Source of the DNA: Treponema sp. UBA6367
GTDB lineage: Bacteria > Spirochaetota > Spirochaetia > Treponematales > Treponemataceae
Assembly (NCBI GenBank): GCA_002437725.1
Contig: DJRF01000026.1
Span: 119,315-183,314, forward strand
Length of the DNA: 64,000 nt
Direction of reading: 5' to 3'
The translations under genes and the position numbers were made by a program. The notes under the pieces were generated by a model. That model had not been told where the DNA came from. It made no database searches and was given only the letters and a program-made list of their open reading frames with translations. Positions 16,799-25,636 of the stretch are shown piece by piece (within the stretch, counting starts at the first letter, position 1; each line of letters begins with the position of its first letter).

Positions 16799-16882
16799 AC
16801 ATTGACAACCTGATTGGAACTGTTGTATATTAAATCACAGTATAAATCAGATATTTTTTCTAATTATAGTGAGGTTTTATAA

Positions 16883-17071
16883 ATGGCAGTACCAAGATCC
16901 AAAACATCTAAGGCCGTTACAAAAAGACGTCAGACAATCAATATGAAGCTTGAAGCACCGCAGCTTGTTGAATGTAACAACTGCGGAAATTTGATTCAGT
17001 CTCATCGAGTTTGCCCTAAGTGCGGTTTCTACCGTGGACGTCAGGTTATTACACCTGAATCTAATGGCTAA
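16883..17071 (+). CDS. rpmF: 50S ribosomal protein L32
   Basis: A 62-residue large-subunit protein beginning MAVPRSKTSKAVTKRR. It keeps the four zinc-ribbon cysteines (CNNCG near residue 32 and CPKCG near residue 45), the zinc-binding form. It is followed 20 bp later by acpP, a common bacterial pairing of L32 with fatty-acid genes. The DUF177 gene often found upstream is missing. Confidence 0.95.
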   Translation: MAVPRSKTSKAVTKRRQTINMKLEAPQLVECNNCGNLIQSHRVCPKCGFYRGRQVITPESNG

Positions 17072-17091
17072 AATTATTAAGGGAGCAAAAA

Positions 17092-17325
17092 ATGGACGAA
17101 TTATTCGCAAAAATCCAAAAACTTATTGCTGAAAAGTTGGATATTGATGAATCTAAAGTAACTCTTGATTCTTCATTCCGTGGTGATCTCGGAGCAGATA
17201 GCCTTGATACTTATGAGTTGGTTTATGCGATTGAAGAAGAACTTGGAGTAAGCATTCCTGATGACAAAGCAAATGAATTTGAAACAGTAAAAGATGCTTA
17301 CGAGTTCATCAAATCTCAGCAGTAA
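17092..17325 (+). CDS. acpP: acyl carrier protein
   Basis: A 77-residue acidic four-helix carrier. The phosphopantetheine attachment serine is in GADSLDTYELV near residue 37. A GGGAGC ribosome site lies 8 nt before the ATG. It is co-transcribed with rpmF and ends at a strong terminator, which sets it apart from rnc downstream. Confidence 0.96.
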   Translation: MDELFAKIQKLIAEKLDIDESKVTLDSSFRGDLGADSLDTYELVYAIEEELGVSIPDDKANEFETVKDAYEFIKSQQ

Positions 17326-17347
17326 ACCTTTTTTTGGCTTTATAAAA

Positions 17348-17416
17348 TGGGGTTGTTCCAAAAATAAGTTTTATTTTGATTTTAATTATAAAACTTATTA
17401 GGTAACCCCTTTTTTA
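17348..17416 (+). terminator. terminator of rpmF-acpP
   Basis: GGGGTT pairs with AACCCC, and an inner stem of AATAAGTTTTAT and ATAAAACTTATT extends the arm. The 3' side runs into TTTTTTATTTT. It is unusually long for an intrinsic terminator. Confidence 0.75.
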
Positions 17417-17443
17417 TTTTAACAAAAATAAAAGTAAAAAAAC

Positions 17444-18166
17444 ATGAATCATACAATTTCCAAAGAACGAAAAGAAATGCTTGTCTCGTTTTGCAAACCT
17501 TTAGGACTGCGTTTTCATAACTATAAGCTGTTAGAGCAAGCTTTTCATCACTGTTCGTATTCGAATGAAAATTTTTATGAAAAATTATACAATAACGAAA
17601 GATTAGAATTTCTTGGAGATTCTGTTCTAGGGCTTGCTACGGCAGACTTTTTGTATAACGACATGAGTTCAGATCATCACGAAGGTGACCTTGCAAAAAT
17701 AAAAGCTGTAGTAGTTTCTGAAAAAACGCTTGCTCCTATAGCTTTAAAGTTTGGAATTGACAAGATGCTTGTTTTAGGTCATGGAGAAGAACTCAGTGGC
17801 GGACGAAAAAAGCCTGCTATTCTTGCAGATTGCATGGAAGCTGTAATTGGGGCTTATTATTTAGACAGCGGATTTGAAGCTGTAGAAAAATATATTCTTT
17901 CTTTTATTGTTCCTGAAGTTAGAAAGGTTCAGCAAACTGGCGGAAAAGACTATAAAACTCTTCTTCAGGAGTTATTCCAGCAAAAGTGCAAAAGAACTCC
18001 GGTTTACGAATTAAAAGAAATATCAGGTCCGGCACATGATCAAATTTTTAGAGTTTGTGTAAAACTTGACAAAATAACTTACGGACCTGCCGATGGAAAG
18101 TCTAAAAAAGAAGCAGAACAAAATGTTGCTCAAATGGCTTACAATGAAATAAAAGATAGATTATAA
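17444..18166 (+). CDS. rnc: ribonuclease III
   Basis: A double-strand RNA endonuclease for rRNA and mRNA processing, 240 residues. The catalytic signature NERLEFLGDSVLGL is near residue 50, with the second acidic site in DCMEAVIGAYYLDSGFEA near residue 125. The C-terminal dsRNA-binding domain ends GKSKKEAEQNVAQMAYNEI. No clear Shine-Dalgarno is seen before the ATG; the upstream region is nearly all A. It follows the acpP terminator. Confidence 0.95.
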   Translation: MNHTISKERKEMLVSFCKPLGLRFHNYKLLEQAFHHCSYSNENFYEKLYNNERLEFLGDSVLGLATADFLYNDMSSDHHEGDLAKIKAVVVSEKTLAPIALKFGIDKMLVLGHGEELSGGRKKPAILADCMEAVIGAYYLDSGFEAVEKYILSFIVPEVRKVQQTGGKDYKTLLQELFQQKCKRTPVYELKEISGPAHDQIFRVCVKLDKITYGPADGKSKKEAEQNVAQMAYNEIKDRL

Positions 18167-18201
18167 AAATTCTGCATGAATACACACATAAATAAACAGT
18201 T

Positions 18202-18230
18202 TTGCACATAGTCAGTTTTCATGATATAAT
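18202..18230 (+). promoter_or_regulatory. leaderless promoter of the CHASE2 cyclase
   Basis: TTGCAC (18202-18207), exactly 17 bp, TATAAT (18225-18230), then 7 nt to the ATG at 18238. The predicted transcript starts at or one base before the ATG. Confidence 0.75.
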
Positions 18231-18237
18231 CTTTGAT

Positions 18238-21183
18238 ATGGAAAAGAGAAATCACGAAAATCAGCATTTTTTTGTAAAATATCTTGATATTGTTTTATTT
18301 TTTGTTTTTGCAATAGTAATTGGAGTCTTGGGATTTTTTAATTTTTATGAAAAATTAGATTATCGTTTTTACGATATGCTTATGCATTTAAAAAAAGAGC
18401 CCGCCCAGAATAAAAATATTCTTTATGCAGAAATTGATGATGAGTCAATTTTTAATCTAGGTTCATGGCCTTGGAGCCGCGATATAATCGCAGACAGTTT
18501 AATTCACATGAAGGAACTGGGCGCAGAACGAGTTGTTTTCGATATTGAATACCTTTCTCCTTCTAATAAAACAATTCATGATGATGTAATTCAGAATATA
18601 ACCGGGACTTTGGACTATGCGGAAGATTCCGTTATAAATAGCTTTAATGAATTAGATGTAGCTATTTCTAAAAAGTTCGGTCAGTCAACAAAAAATGACA
18701 TTTTAGAAAAAGGAGTTATTCAGCCTTTTTTCTACTTAAGAGATTCTGTTTCTAAATGTTATGTTGATAATGACAAAAAATTTCAGCAGGCTTTGCAGTT
18801 TATGGGGAACACTTGGCTTACCGTAAACACTCGTGATGTAAACATTCCTTATAATGATACTGAGTATGTAAATAAACGCCTTTTACTAAACAATGTAACA
18901 GACTTAGGAACAAATGGCGGCTTTATAAAAAAAGACAACGAATACAATAGTAAACGGCAGAGAGATGAGCGTCTCGCAGGATTTACACCTGCTATTCCGC
19001 AGTTTACAGAAAGCGCGCGTGGAATCGGTTTTACCAATGTAAACATAGATTCAGATGGAACTAGACGAAGAATTGAACTTTTGTATAAACATGATAATCA
19101 GTATGCAGGCCAACTGGTGTTTGCTCCTTTGCTAGATTTTTTAGGAACAAAAAGCATAGAACGCACTAAAAATGCTCTTTTTTTAAAAGATATTTTAGTT
19201 CCAGGAGAGGGAAAGTCAAAAGACTTAAAAATTCCTTTGGATCCACATGGACGTATGCTAATAAATTGGCTTCATGGGGATTTTAAGTCATCTTTTAAAC
19301 ACATTGCGCTTTATAATATTTATAGATTAGAGCAAAAAGAGCTTCAGATTTATGATAATCTTAGGACGATTGCAGATAGCGACCCTTTATTTGATGAATA
19401 TGGCAATTTTCTTCAATATTATTCGCAAGTGCTAGATCTTATTCAGGATTACGAAGATATTTTAGCTGAAAAGCAGAGTTTGCTAGATTTATGCACAGGC
19501 TATAGCCTTGATAGAGATTTTGAATATCCAATATCTAAAGAGCAGTATTCGCATTATTTTAACAAACGCCTTGAGTATTTTACAAAACTTACGAATTTTA
19601 GAAAAAGCCTATACGAAAGAAGTATTTATAAAGCAATTAATGAACTGGATTCTGCTTACGAAGAGTCTAAAGATTTATTCTGGAAAGGTTTAGTAGGCGA
19701 TTTTACAATTGATGAAATTTATTCTAAAGTCTGGGATTCTTGGAACGATGAAGAATACTATGAAAATGAAGGTCGATTTGGAATTCTTACAAACCTTTAC
19801 TGTGAAATTGATTTATACAATCATGAATCTGAATTTTTAAGGTCTAAATTAGATGGAGCGTTCTGTATTATAGGCGAAACCGCTTCTAGTACAACTGATA
19901 TGGGGGCGACTCCATTTATTGATCGTTATCCGAATGTTGGAACGCACGCGAATGTTTTAAATACTATTCTTCAAGAAGATTTTATAAAAAGTTTTTCTTG
20001 GATATATATGTATGCAATATTTGTTTTTGTTATTGGAATTTTAATAATTGCACTTCATGGTTTAAATCAAAAAACGCAGAATATTGTTTTAGGACTTGTT
20101 TCAATAGTTTGTATTCTAATTCCAAATATTTTATTACCAGTTTTTAGTATTTATATTCCTATTACAGCAACCTTTTTATTTGTGTTTTTAGTTTATGTTT
20201 CGGGTGTATTCCTAAGATTCTTCTTTTCTTCCAAAGAAAAAGAATTTATAAAACAGACATTTTCGCAATTTGTTTCTGCGGATGTGGTAAATGAAATTAT
20301 AAAAAATCCTAAAATGGCAGAACTTGGAGGCCGCACAGAAAAAATTACAGCGCTTTTTAGCGACATAAAGTCATTTTCTTCTTTTAGCGAAAAATATAAC
20401 GATGTGTACAAAGAAGGGGCAAAAGACCCTTGGGAAAACACTCCTCAAAGGCTTGTTGAAATTCTGAATGAGTATTTAGGCTCCATGAGCGATGTTATTT
20501 TAAAACATAATGGAACTATAGATAAGTATATTGGAGATTCCATTGTTTCTATGTTTGGAGCTCCAATTGCGAACATTGAGCATGCTTACAATGCTTGCGT
20601 TGCTGCTATAGAAATGAAAAAGGTTGAAGCTGACTTTAATAAAAAACACATTTTAGATGGATTTATTTCAAGCGAGCTTTATACAAGAATCGGATTAAAT
20701 TCTGGCGAAATGCTTGTTGGAAACATGGGAACCGATATGAAAAAGAACTACACGATGATGGGGGATAATGTAAATCTTGCAAGCCGCCTTGAAGGAGTAA
20801 ACAAGGCATATAATACTTGGATTCTTGCAAGCGAATCAACTTGGAATCTTGCAAATTCTGGGTCGCATAAAGGTGAACTTGTGGCCAGAAAACTTGATAA
20901 GGTCAGAGTTGTGGGAAAAACAGTTCCTGTTCAATTATATAATATACTGGGTTTCCGTTCAGAACTATCTAGAATACAGTTGGAGGAAATAGATGTTTTC
21001 CATGAAGCCCTAGAACTTTATCTTAATAAAAAGTTTGACCAGGCGGAAAAGATTTTTCGCCATGCGAATTCTTTAGTTCCAGAAGACAGGGCTCCGCTTG
21101 TGTTTGCAGAGCGTTGCCAGGATTATATCCAAAAAGGTGTCCCTGAAAATTGGGACGGCATAAAAAATCTAACTACAAAATAA
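18238..21183 (+). CDS. CHASE2-domain class III adenylate/guanylate cyclase
   Basis: A 981-residue membrane receptor. One N-terminal transmembrane helix (about 15-37) leads into an extracytoplasmic CHASE2 sensor with the SWPWSRD motif. Three closely spaced helices (about 585-665) then connect to a class III cyclase domain (about 695-905). The catalytic domain has both metal aspartates (ALFSDIKSFSSF and YIGDSIVSMFGAP) and the NYTMMGDNVNLASRLEG segment, so it should be active. Cyclic AMP is the likely product but cGMP cannot be excluded. The CHASE2 part carries a long helical insert (about 370-520). The ligand is unknown. Confidence 0.88.
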   Translation: MEKRNHENQHFFVKYLDIVLFFVFAIVIGVLGFFNFYEKLDYRFYDMLMHLKKEPAQNKNILYAEIDDESIFNLGSWPWSRDIIADSLIHMKELGAERVVFDIEYLSPSNKTIHDDVIQNITGTLDYAEDSVINSFNELDVAISKKFGQSTKNDILEKGVIQPFFYLRDSVSKCYVDNDKKFQQALQFMGNTWLTVNTRDVNIPYNDTEYVNKRLLLNNVTDLGTNGGFIKKDNEYNSKRQRDERLAGFTPAIPQFTESARGIGFTNVNIDSDGTRRRIELLYKHDNQYAGQLVFAPLLDFLGTKSIERTKNALFLKDILVPGEGKSKDLKIPLDPHGRMLINWLHGDFKSSFKHIALYNIYRLEQKELQIYDNLRTIADSDPLFDEYGNFLQYYSQVLDLIQDYEDILAEKQSLLDLCTGYSLDRDFEYPISKEQYSHYFNKRLEYFTKLTNFRKSLYERSIYKAINELDSAYEESKDLFWKGLVGDFTIDEIYSKVWDSWNDEEYYENEGRFGILTNLYCEIDLYNHESEFLRSKLDGAFCIIGETASSTTDMGATPFIDRYPNVGTHANVLNTILQEDFIKSFSWIYMYAIFVFVIGILIIALHGLNQKTQNIVLGLVSIVCILIPNILLPVFSIYIPITATFLFVFLVYVSGVFLRFFFSSKEKEFIKQTFSQFVSADVVNEIIKNPKMAELGGRTEKITALFSDIKSFSSFSEKYNDVYKEGAKDPWENTPQRLVEILNEYLGSMSDVILKHNGTIDKYIGDSIVSMFGAPIANIEHAYNACVAAIEMKKVEADFNKKHILDGFISSELYTRIGLNSGEMLVGNMGTDMKKNYTMMGDNVNLASRLEGVNKAYNTWILASESTWNLANSGSHKGELVARKLDKVRVVGKTVPVQLYNILGFRSELSRIQLEEIDVFHEALELYLNKKFDQAEKIFRHANSLVPEDRAPLVFAERCQDYIQKGVPENWDGIKNLTTK

Positions 21184-21195
21184 AAGGAAAAAGTT

Positions 21196-22950
21196 ATGAA
21201 AGATTTTAAAAAGTCTAGTGAAAAAATGTATTGTAAAAAAATATTTATTCTTTTCGTGTTATTTTTGGGATTTTTTTCAGTTTTTATTTTTACAGCTTGT
21301 GATTTTTTACAATTTCAAATAGGCAATGAAACAAAAGAGGAAGAAGAACCTGCAAAAGTTGCCGTTTGGAAAAAATCAGATTTTTCTTACGATTCAATTA
21401 TTGATTTAGAAAAAATGGCTGTAAATAGTGAAAAAATAACTTTTCCTAAAAAAACTGGCAAAGTATTTTTGTTAAAATCAAATAATCCTAGTGAAAATAA
21501 AAATAGTGAATGGGTTCAAGCTACAAAAACTGGTTGGGTGGAAAATTACACAACAAAAGAAAGAAGTTCTCAAATTTTGCGAAACTCTTTTCAAGATTCA
21601 AAAGAATTTTATCAAAAAGAACTTTTGCAAAATTCTACAAAAAGTTTGGAATCAAATGACCAAAATGCAACCGTTCCTTATATAAAAGAATTTGAAAAAG
21701 CAAGGCAATTTGAACGAAATCCCTGTCTCTATCTTAATAAAATCAGGGCAACTGCAATTAATGAAAAGGAAAAAGGCGAAAACGAATTTTATATTTTTAA
21801 TAAAAATGAAGAATCTGTACTTGTAGAATTTGAAAAGAAGGCGTCAGGAACTTATTGCGAAGTTTATTATGTTTCTGAAAAAGACAGCAATTACTCTGAT
21901 TTTACAGATAAACAAAAGCTTTTGAATGGAAAAGTTTCAGAAACTGATTTAAAAAATCTTGCAACTGTGTTTGACAAAATTTACAAAAAGGAAACAGAAG
22001 TTTTTAGTTCTACCCAAGACACAGCTATAGCAAACTCGGCAAATCCATCTTTTATAGAGTCTTCTGCATCAGACCCAATTAAAATTCTTGTTTTTGATAT
22101 TGATCAAGATTCCTCATATAATCAAACTAGTGGGACTTTTGGATATTTTTACGGAGCAGACGTTTACAAACAATCAGCTTTCAAAAAGTCAAATGAAGGA
22201 AAAATAATATATATTGATGATTATTTTCTTAAAAAATATGAAAAAACCGTTTACTCAACTCTTGCTCATGAATATCAGCATCTTTTATGTTTTTTGAATA
22301 AAACAGTGCGTCAAAACGTTTTAGAAATTCCTACCTGGTATACAGAAATGCTTTCTATGGTTTGCGAAGACTACATGATTGAAGTTACTGGCAATTCTAG
22401 AAGTAAAATGAAAGAAAATCCGCTATATTCTAGATTGTACACTTTTACAAGCGGCTATTATTTAGGATTTGAAAACTGGAACTCTGGAAACGATGTATTG
22501 TCTTCGTATGCGAACGCGTACACATTTGGAGCATTTCTTGTACGCAATTTTAATGGTACATCACTTATAAAAGAAATTGTTTCAAATTCTTATGCAGGAA
22601 AAGATTCCGTTGAAATTGCAGTAAGTGAAATTTCTGGTAAAGATTTTTCATTTTCAGAGATTGTTGACGGTTTTTCTGAATGTCTTTTAGCAACAGATGA
22701 TGAAACATCGATGTATTCTTTAAACAAGAAATTTGACGATATTTACTCGTCTGAAATAAATCTTTATAAGGATATAGAGGACGGTGAATTGTATCCTTCA
22801 ATTTTTTCGCCGTTCAAAGAAGATGGAAGAGTTCCTCTTGGAATAGGAGGATTTTCACTGCATTATATTGGAAAAAATATTTTGGAAATTAATTTTTCGC
22901 TTCCAAAAGACCCTGACGTTCATTTTGTGCTTTTATATGAGCCAGACTAA
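21196..22950 (+). CDS. lipoprotein with HExxH metalloprotease motif (M30-like)
   Basis: A 584-residue protein with a signal peptide ending in the lipobox FTAC (cysteine at residue 35 of the chosen start). The C-terminal half has LAHEYQHLLCF, an HExxH zinc site, followed about 25 residues later by PTWYTEMLSMVCED. This arrangement resembles hyicolysin-type M30 peptidases. The N-terminal 250 residues look like a separate beta-rich domain. An AAGGA ribosome site lies 12 bp after the cyclase stop, so the two are co-transcribed. Protease activity is inferred from motif only. Confidence 0.65.
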   Translation: MKDFKKSSEKMYCKKIFILFVLFLGFFSVFIFTACDFLQFQIGNETKEEEEPAKVAVWKKSDFSYDSIIDLEKMAVNSEKITFPKKTGKVFLLKSNNPSENKNSEWVQATKTGWVENYTTKERSSQILRNSFQDSKEFYQKELLQNSTKSLESNDQNATVPYIKEFEKARQFERNPCLYLNKIRATAINEKEKGENEFYIFNKNEESVLVEFEKKASGTYCEVYYVSEKDSNYSDFTDKQKLLNGKVSETDLKNLATVFDKIYKKETEVFSSTQDTAIANSANPSFIESSASDPIKILVFDIDQDSSYNQTSGTFGYFYGADVYKQSAFKKSNEGKIIYIDDYFLKKYEKTVYSTLAHEYQHLLCFLNKTVRQNVLEIPTWYTEMLSMVCEDYMIEVTGNSRSKMKENPLYSRLYTFTSGYYLGFENWNSGNDVLSSYANAYTFGAFLVRNFNGTSLIKEIVSNSYAGKDSVEIAVSEISGKDFSFSEIVDGFSECLLATDDETSMYSLNKKFDDIYSSEINLYKDIEDGELYPSIFSPFKEDGRVPLGIGGFSLHYIGKNILEINFSLPKDPDVHFVLLYEPD

Positions 22951-22972
22951 TATTATAAAAAAGGTAACTAGC

Positions 22973-23305
22973 ATGAAAAAAATATCATTTTTATTTGTAT
23001 GCGTTTGCATTGCAATTAGTTTATTCACATCTTTTGGAAAACACGATTTCCAAGAAGTTAAAATTGTTGGAACTATAATTGCTAGCGGAAATGAACCTTT
23101 TGTGTATCCTGTAATAAAAACCGAAAAAGGAAAAAATTATACAGCAGAATGTAGCAAAGAAACCAAAGAAGAATTATTAAGGCTTCAGGGAAAAAAAATA
23201 AGATTTGTAGGGACAATACTTTCTTCCAATTCTCAAAAAGTAGAATTTCATCAATCAAAAGATGGCTATTTTAAAATACAAAGTTTTGAAGTATTAAAAC
23301 ATTAG
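22973..23305 (+). CDS. small secreted OB-fold-like protein
   Basis: A 110-residue protein with a signal peptide (MKKISFLFVCVCIAISLFTSFG). The mature part, EVKIVGTIIASGNEPF through GKKIRFVGTILSS, looks like a small five-stranded barrel of the OB type; this is a fold guess. The start at the ATG preceded by AAGGTAACTAGC is preferred over an in-frame extension that would overlap the upstream lipoprotein. It is the last gene of the cyclase operon and is followed by a bidirectional terminator. Confidence 0.6.
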   Translation: MKKISFLFVCVCIAISLFTSFGKHDFQEVKIVGTIIASGNEPFVYPVIKTEKGKNYTAECSKETKEELLRLQGKKIRFVGTILSSNSQKVEFHQSKDGYFKIQSFEVLKH

Positions 23306-23375
23306 AGCTAAACGTCTCAATTGTAACTTCGCTTACGTTTATTATTTTTTTTAAACTCGAAGTTTAAGCTAAATA

Positions 23376-23417
23376 AAAAAGGACTGATTCTTAAAATTAA
23401 GAAACAGTCCTTTTTTA
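23376..23417. terminator. bidirectional terminator between convergent genes
   Basis: AAAGGACTGATTCTT pairs with AAGAAACAGTCCTTT around a short loop (one mismatch), with A-tract and T-tract flanks, so it can serve both the cyclase operon and the AspT-type carrier. A CTTCGCTTACG fragment of the intergenic repeat lies just upstream. Confidence 0.85.
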
Positions 23418-23435
23418 TGTTTTTAATTCAACAGA

Positions 23436-24683
23436 CTACAAAGCCATTACAATTATTTTTGCCGCAAGAACTATTGAAACAAGTGCAAAAGGGTAGGTTG
23501 CGGCATACGCGCTTGAAACTTCATCAGTTCCAGCAGTTGCAATCAAAGTTCCCAAAGCAGGAGTTGAAGTCATGCCGCCGGTAATAGAACCCAAATTGTT
23601 CAAAATGCTAAGCTTGAATACATAGCGAGCAATGATATAACCTACAATCATAGGCATCAAAGTAAGAACAACACCGTACAAGAAGTAAGAAACGCGGAAA
23701 TTAGCAACAAAATTTACACCGCCAGGAACACCTGCTCCAATCAAGAAAAGAACAAGCCCAAGTTCGCGCATAAAGTTTAATGTTTCCTTTTTAATGCGAA
23801 GATCCAAAAATCCTAAGTGGGCAAAGTGTGCAACAATCAAGCCTCCTACTAGGCAACCACCAGAATTGCCAAGATTGAAGTAAGAAATCTGCTTAATAAT
23901 TTCACCATCTGCCGCTACGGTTTGAGTTGTTCCCACAGGAATCTTGATTGCACCGATAATGCAGCCAAAAGCAACGGCTAATACAAAAGGGAAGAAGTCA
24001 AACGGATCAAGTTTTACAAGTTTTCCTTTTGGGTCTGGAACTTGAATTGAATTTGCAGCCTTGAAGTTTTCAACTTCTTTCTGCATATCAACTTTTAAAA
24101 TTTTTGGAACAATCTGAACAAAAAGAACAACGCCCATTACTCCAAAAAGATATGCGATTCCGTAGCCGGCAACAGTCTGGTCAGCATTCTGTGCAACTTC
24201 TTTTGCCGCGCTCAAACCTGGAGTACTAGTTAAAGCTCCTGTAAGAAGACCGACTGCCATTTCTGGAGAAAGATTTTTATCACACTTTACAAAAATTACA
24301 GCCGTAATAGTTCCAATTGCAATAACAATTACGCCAAGAATAATGTAGGAAAATGTGCTTTTATTAAAACTTCTAAAGAACTTTGGACCTGCAATAAGAC
24401 CTACCGCCGTAACAAAAAGCGCGGTTCCAATGTTTGAAACAATACCAAAATTTCCTTTGATAGCTGAATTCCATAAGGTAATTTCAGTGCCTTGAACATT
24501 AAAATTTGGAACATAACTTACAAGAACGCCGTAAAGAAGAGCGATAAGCAAAACTCCCGCAGTGCCAAGTTCAATTCCTTTAATTTTGATACCACCAACA
24601 AGATAGCCTAGAGCGCCTATCGTAAAAATGATAAACACAAATGAAAGCCCAGAAGAAAGGACTCCGCCTAGATAACCAGTCAT
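23436..24683 (-). CDS. AspT/YidE-family membrane antiporter without RCK domains
   Basis: A 415-residue integral membrane protein with about ten hydrophobic helices. It shows the paired family motifs ALTSTPGLSAAKE (first half) and ITGGMTSTPALGTLI (second half), typical of the aspartate:alanine exchanger duplication family. Usual members (over 550 residues) carry two cytoplasmic TrkA-C/RCK domains between the halves. Here the linker is only about 50 residues, so they are missing. A GAGGTT ribosome site precedes the ATG. The substrate is probably a small amino or dicarboxylic acid, unproven. Confidence 0.7.
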   Translation of the reverse strand: MTGYLGGVLSSGLSFVFIIFTIGALGYLVGGIKIKGIELGTAGVLLIALLYGVLVSYVPNFNVQGTEITLWNSAIKGNFGIVSNIGTALFVTAVGLIAGPKFFRSFNKSTFSYIILGVIVIAIGTITAVIFVKCDKNLSPEMAVGLLTGALTSTPGLSAAKEVAQNADQTVAGYGIAYLFGVMGVVLFVQIVPKILKVDMQKEVENFKAANSIQVPDPKGKLVKLDPFDFFPFVLAVAFGCIIGAIKIPVGTTQTVAADGEIIKQISYFNLGNSGGCLVGGLIVAHFAHLGFLDLRIKKETLNFMRELGLVLFLIGAGVPGGVNFVANFRVSYFLYGVVLTLMPMIVGYIIARYVFKLSILNNLGSITGGMTSTPALGTLIATAGTDEVSSAYAATYPFALVSIVLAAKIIVMAL

Positions 24684-24712
24684 TTTAACCTCGAAAAATA
24701 TTAGATTGTTCT

Positions 24713-24741
24713 ATTATATAGGGATGCGTGCTTTTAAGCAA
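24713..24741 (-). promoter_or_regulatory. promoter of the AspT-type carrier
   Basis: On the minus strand, TTGCTT (24736-24741), 17 bp, TATAAT (24713-24718). The leader of about 25 nt includes the GAGGTT ribosome site. Confidence 0.7.
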
Positions 24742-24838
24742 TAAGAAGGAGAAAAGTGAGGATTGCATGAAGTTGATGTCTGAAACGAGAAATAGTTGAT
24801 TTTTACAACTTTGCTATAAATGATTTTAATTTCAAAAT

Positions 24839-25150
24839 CTATTTTATCCTTGCAAATTCTTCATGGATTTTCTTTACAACAGAGGAAGTGATGTTTTGTT
24901 CCAGCAATGAAAAATTTGTTTTTTCTTGAGAAGTAGAACTGTTTTCTTCAAAAAGTTGCTTATAGGAAACATTCAGTGCAGCCGCAATATTTTGGACAAC
25001 TTCCAGTGAGGCGGATTTTCTTCCGAGTTCAATCTGTGTCATAAAAGGAACTGAAATTCCTGATTTTTCCGCCAAATCCGCTTGAGTCCAGCCAAATTCC
25101 TTTCTTATTTTTCTAATATTGTTTCCTAAAACCAAAAGAATATCTGTCAT
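24839..25150 (-). CDS. XRE-family helix-turn-helix regulator
   Basis: A 103-residue DNA-binding protein. The HTH covers about residues 7-60 (GNNIRKIRKEFGWTQADLAEKSGISVPFMTQIELG and on, of the Cro/CI type). A short C-terminal tail is predicted helical. It is divergent from the polysaccharide locus. Two copies of a TTG-TAT-AGCAA dyad lie in the 88-bp gap, one inside its own promoter and one at the start of the opposite transcript. Autorepression and control of the downstream locus are therefore likely (inference). Confidence 0.85.
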   Translation of the reverse strand: MTDILLVLGNNIRKIRKEFGWTQADLAEKSGISVPFMTQIELGRKSASLEVVQNIAAALNVSYKQLFEENSSTSQEKTNFSLLEQNITSSVVKKIHEEFARIK

Positions 25151-25157
25151 TAAAATT

Positions 25158-25222
25158 ATTATGTTGCTATCAGCAATACTTGAAAATTGTCTAAAAGCAA
25201 TTTATAATGTTGATAATAGCAA
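25158..25222. promoter_or_regulatory. divergent promoters with two XRE operator-like sites
   Basis: Minus strand: TTTTCA (25181-25186), 17 bp, CATAAT (25158-25163), 7 nt to the regulator ATG. Plus strand: TTGAAA (25180-25185), 17 bp, TATAAT (25203-25208). Site 1, TTGCT-ATC-AGCAA (25164-25176), fills the spacer of the regulator promoter. Site 2, TTGAT-AAT-AGCAA (25210-25222), covers the plus-strand start. The sites are 46 bp apart. Confidence 0.7.
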
Positions 25223-25238
25223 TGTTTAGGAGAAGATT

Positions 25239-25631
25239 TTGACCCGACACGCCATTCTTTGCGGCTCCGCGCCAGACGAATTCACGCAGAAAAAAATAAA
25301 CGAAATGCACGATTTTCTCACAAGCGAAACCGGCGGCTCTTGGGCGGAAAAAGATATTGTGATTTTTCCGAACGGCGTTACAGAGGCTATGCTTTCCTTT
25401 GTGCTTGAACGGCTAAGAACGGACAAAACTGAACAAATTCTTCTATATATATGCACTTTGTCGCCGGTTGCTGATGAAGATGAGTCTGTGTGGCTTGGCG
25501 GCGAGGAAGTGCGGAAAAGCGTGATTGAAAGTGTGGCTTCGGCAAGCTCAGCCACAGGGATTGAAGTGCAGGTGGTTTATGACTCGTGTAGGGAAATGGT
25601 GAGGGAGGAAGAGGTAGAAGAGGTTATTTAA
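25239..25631 (+). CDS. small caspase-fold-like protein, function unknown
   Basis: A 130-residue protein read from a TTG start, chosen because AGGAGA lies 5 nt upstream; the first in-frame ATG is more than 20 codons inside. The strand/helix order looks like a single caspase-type domain: HAILCGSAP at the first strand, a QILLYICTLSP strand where caspases carry FYFSGHG, and QVVYDSCREM where they carry the catalytic DxC. The cysteine position is kept and the histidine is not. The tail is acidic. It is the first gene after the XRE-controlled promoter, followed 5 bp later by the flippase. I do not know a function. Confidence 0.45.
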   Translation: MTRHAILCGSAPDEFTQKKINEMHDFLTSETGGSWAEKDIVIFPNGVTEAMLSFVLERLRTDKTEQILLYICTLSPVADEDESVWLGGEEVRKSVIESVASASSATGIEVQVVYDSCREMVREEEVEEVI

Positions 25632-25636
25632 TTTTT

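Noticed and set aside
16754..16882. A riboswitch before rpmF-acpP
   Set aside because: The 78-nt leader is AT-rich and shows no stable nested stems or known aptamer core.
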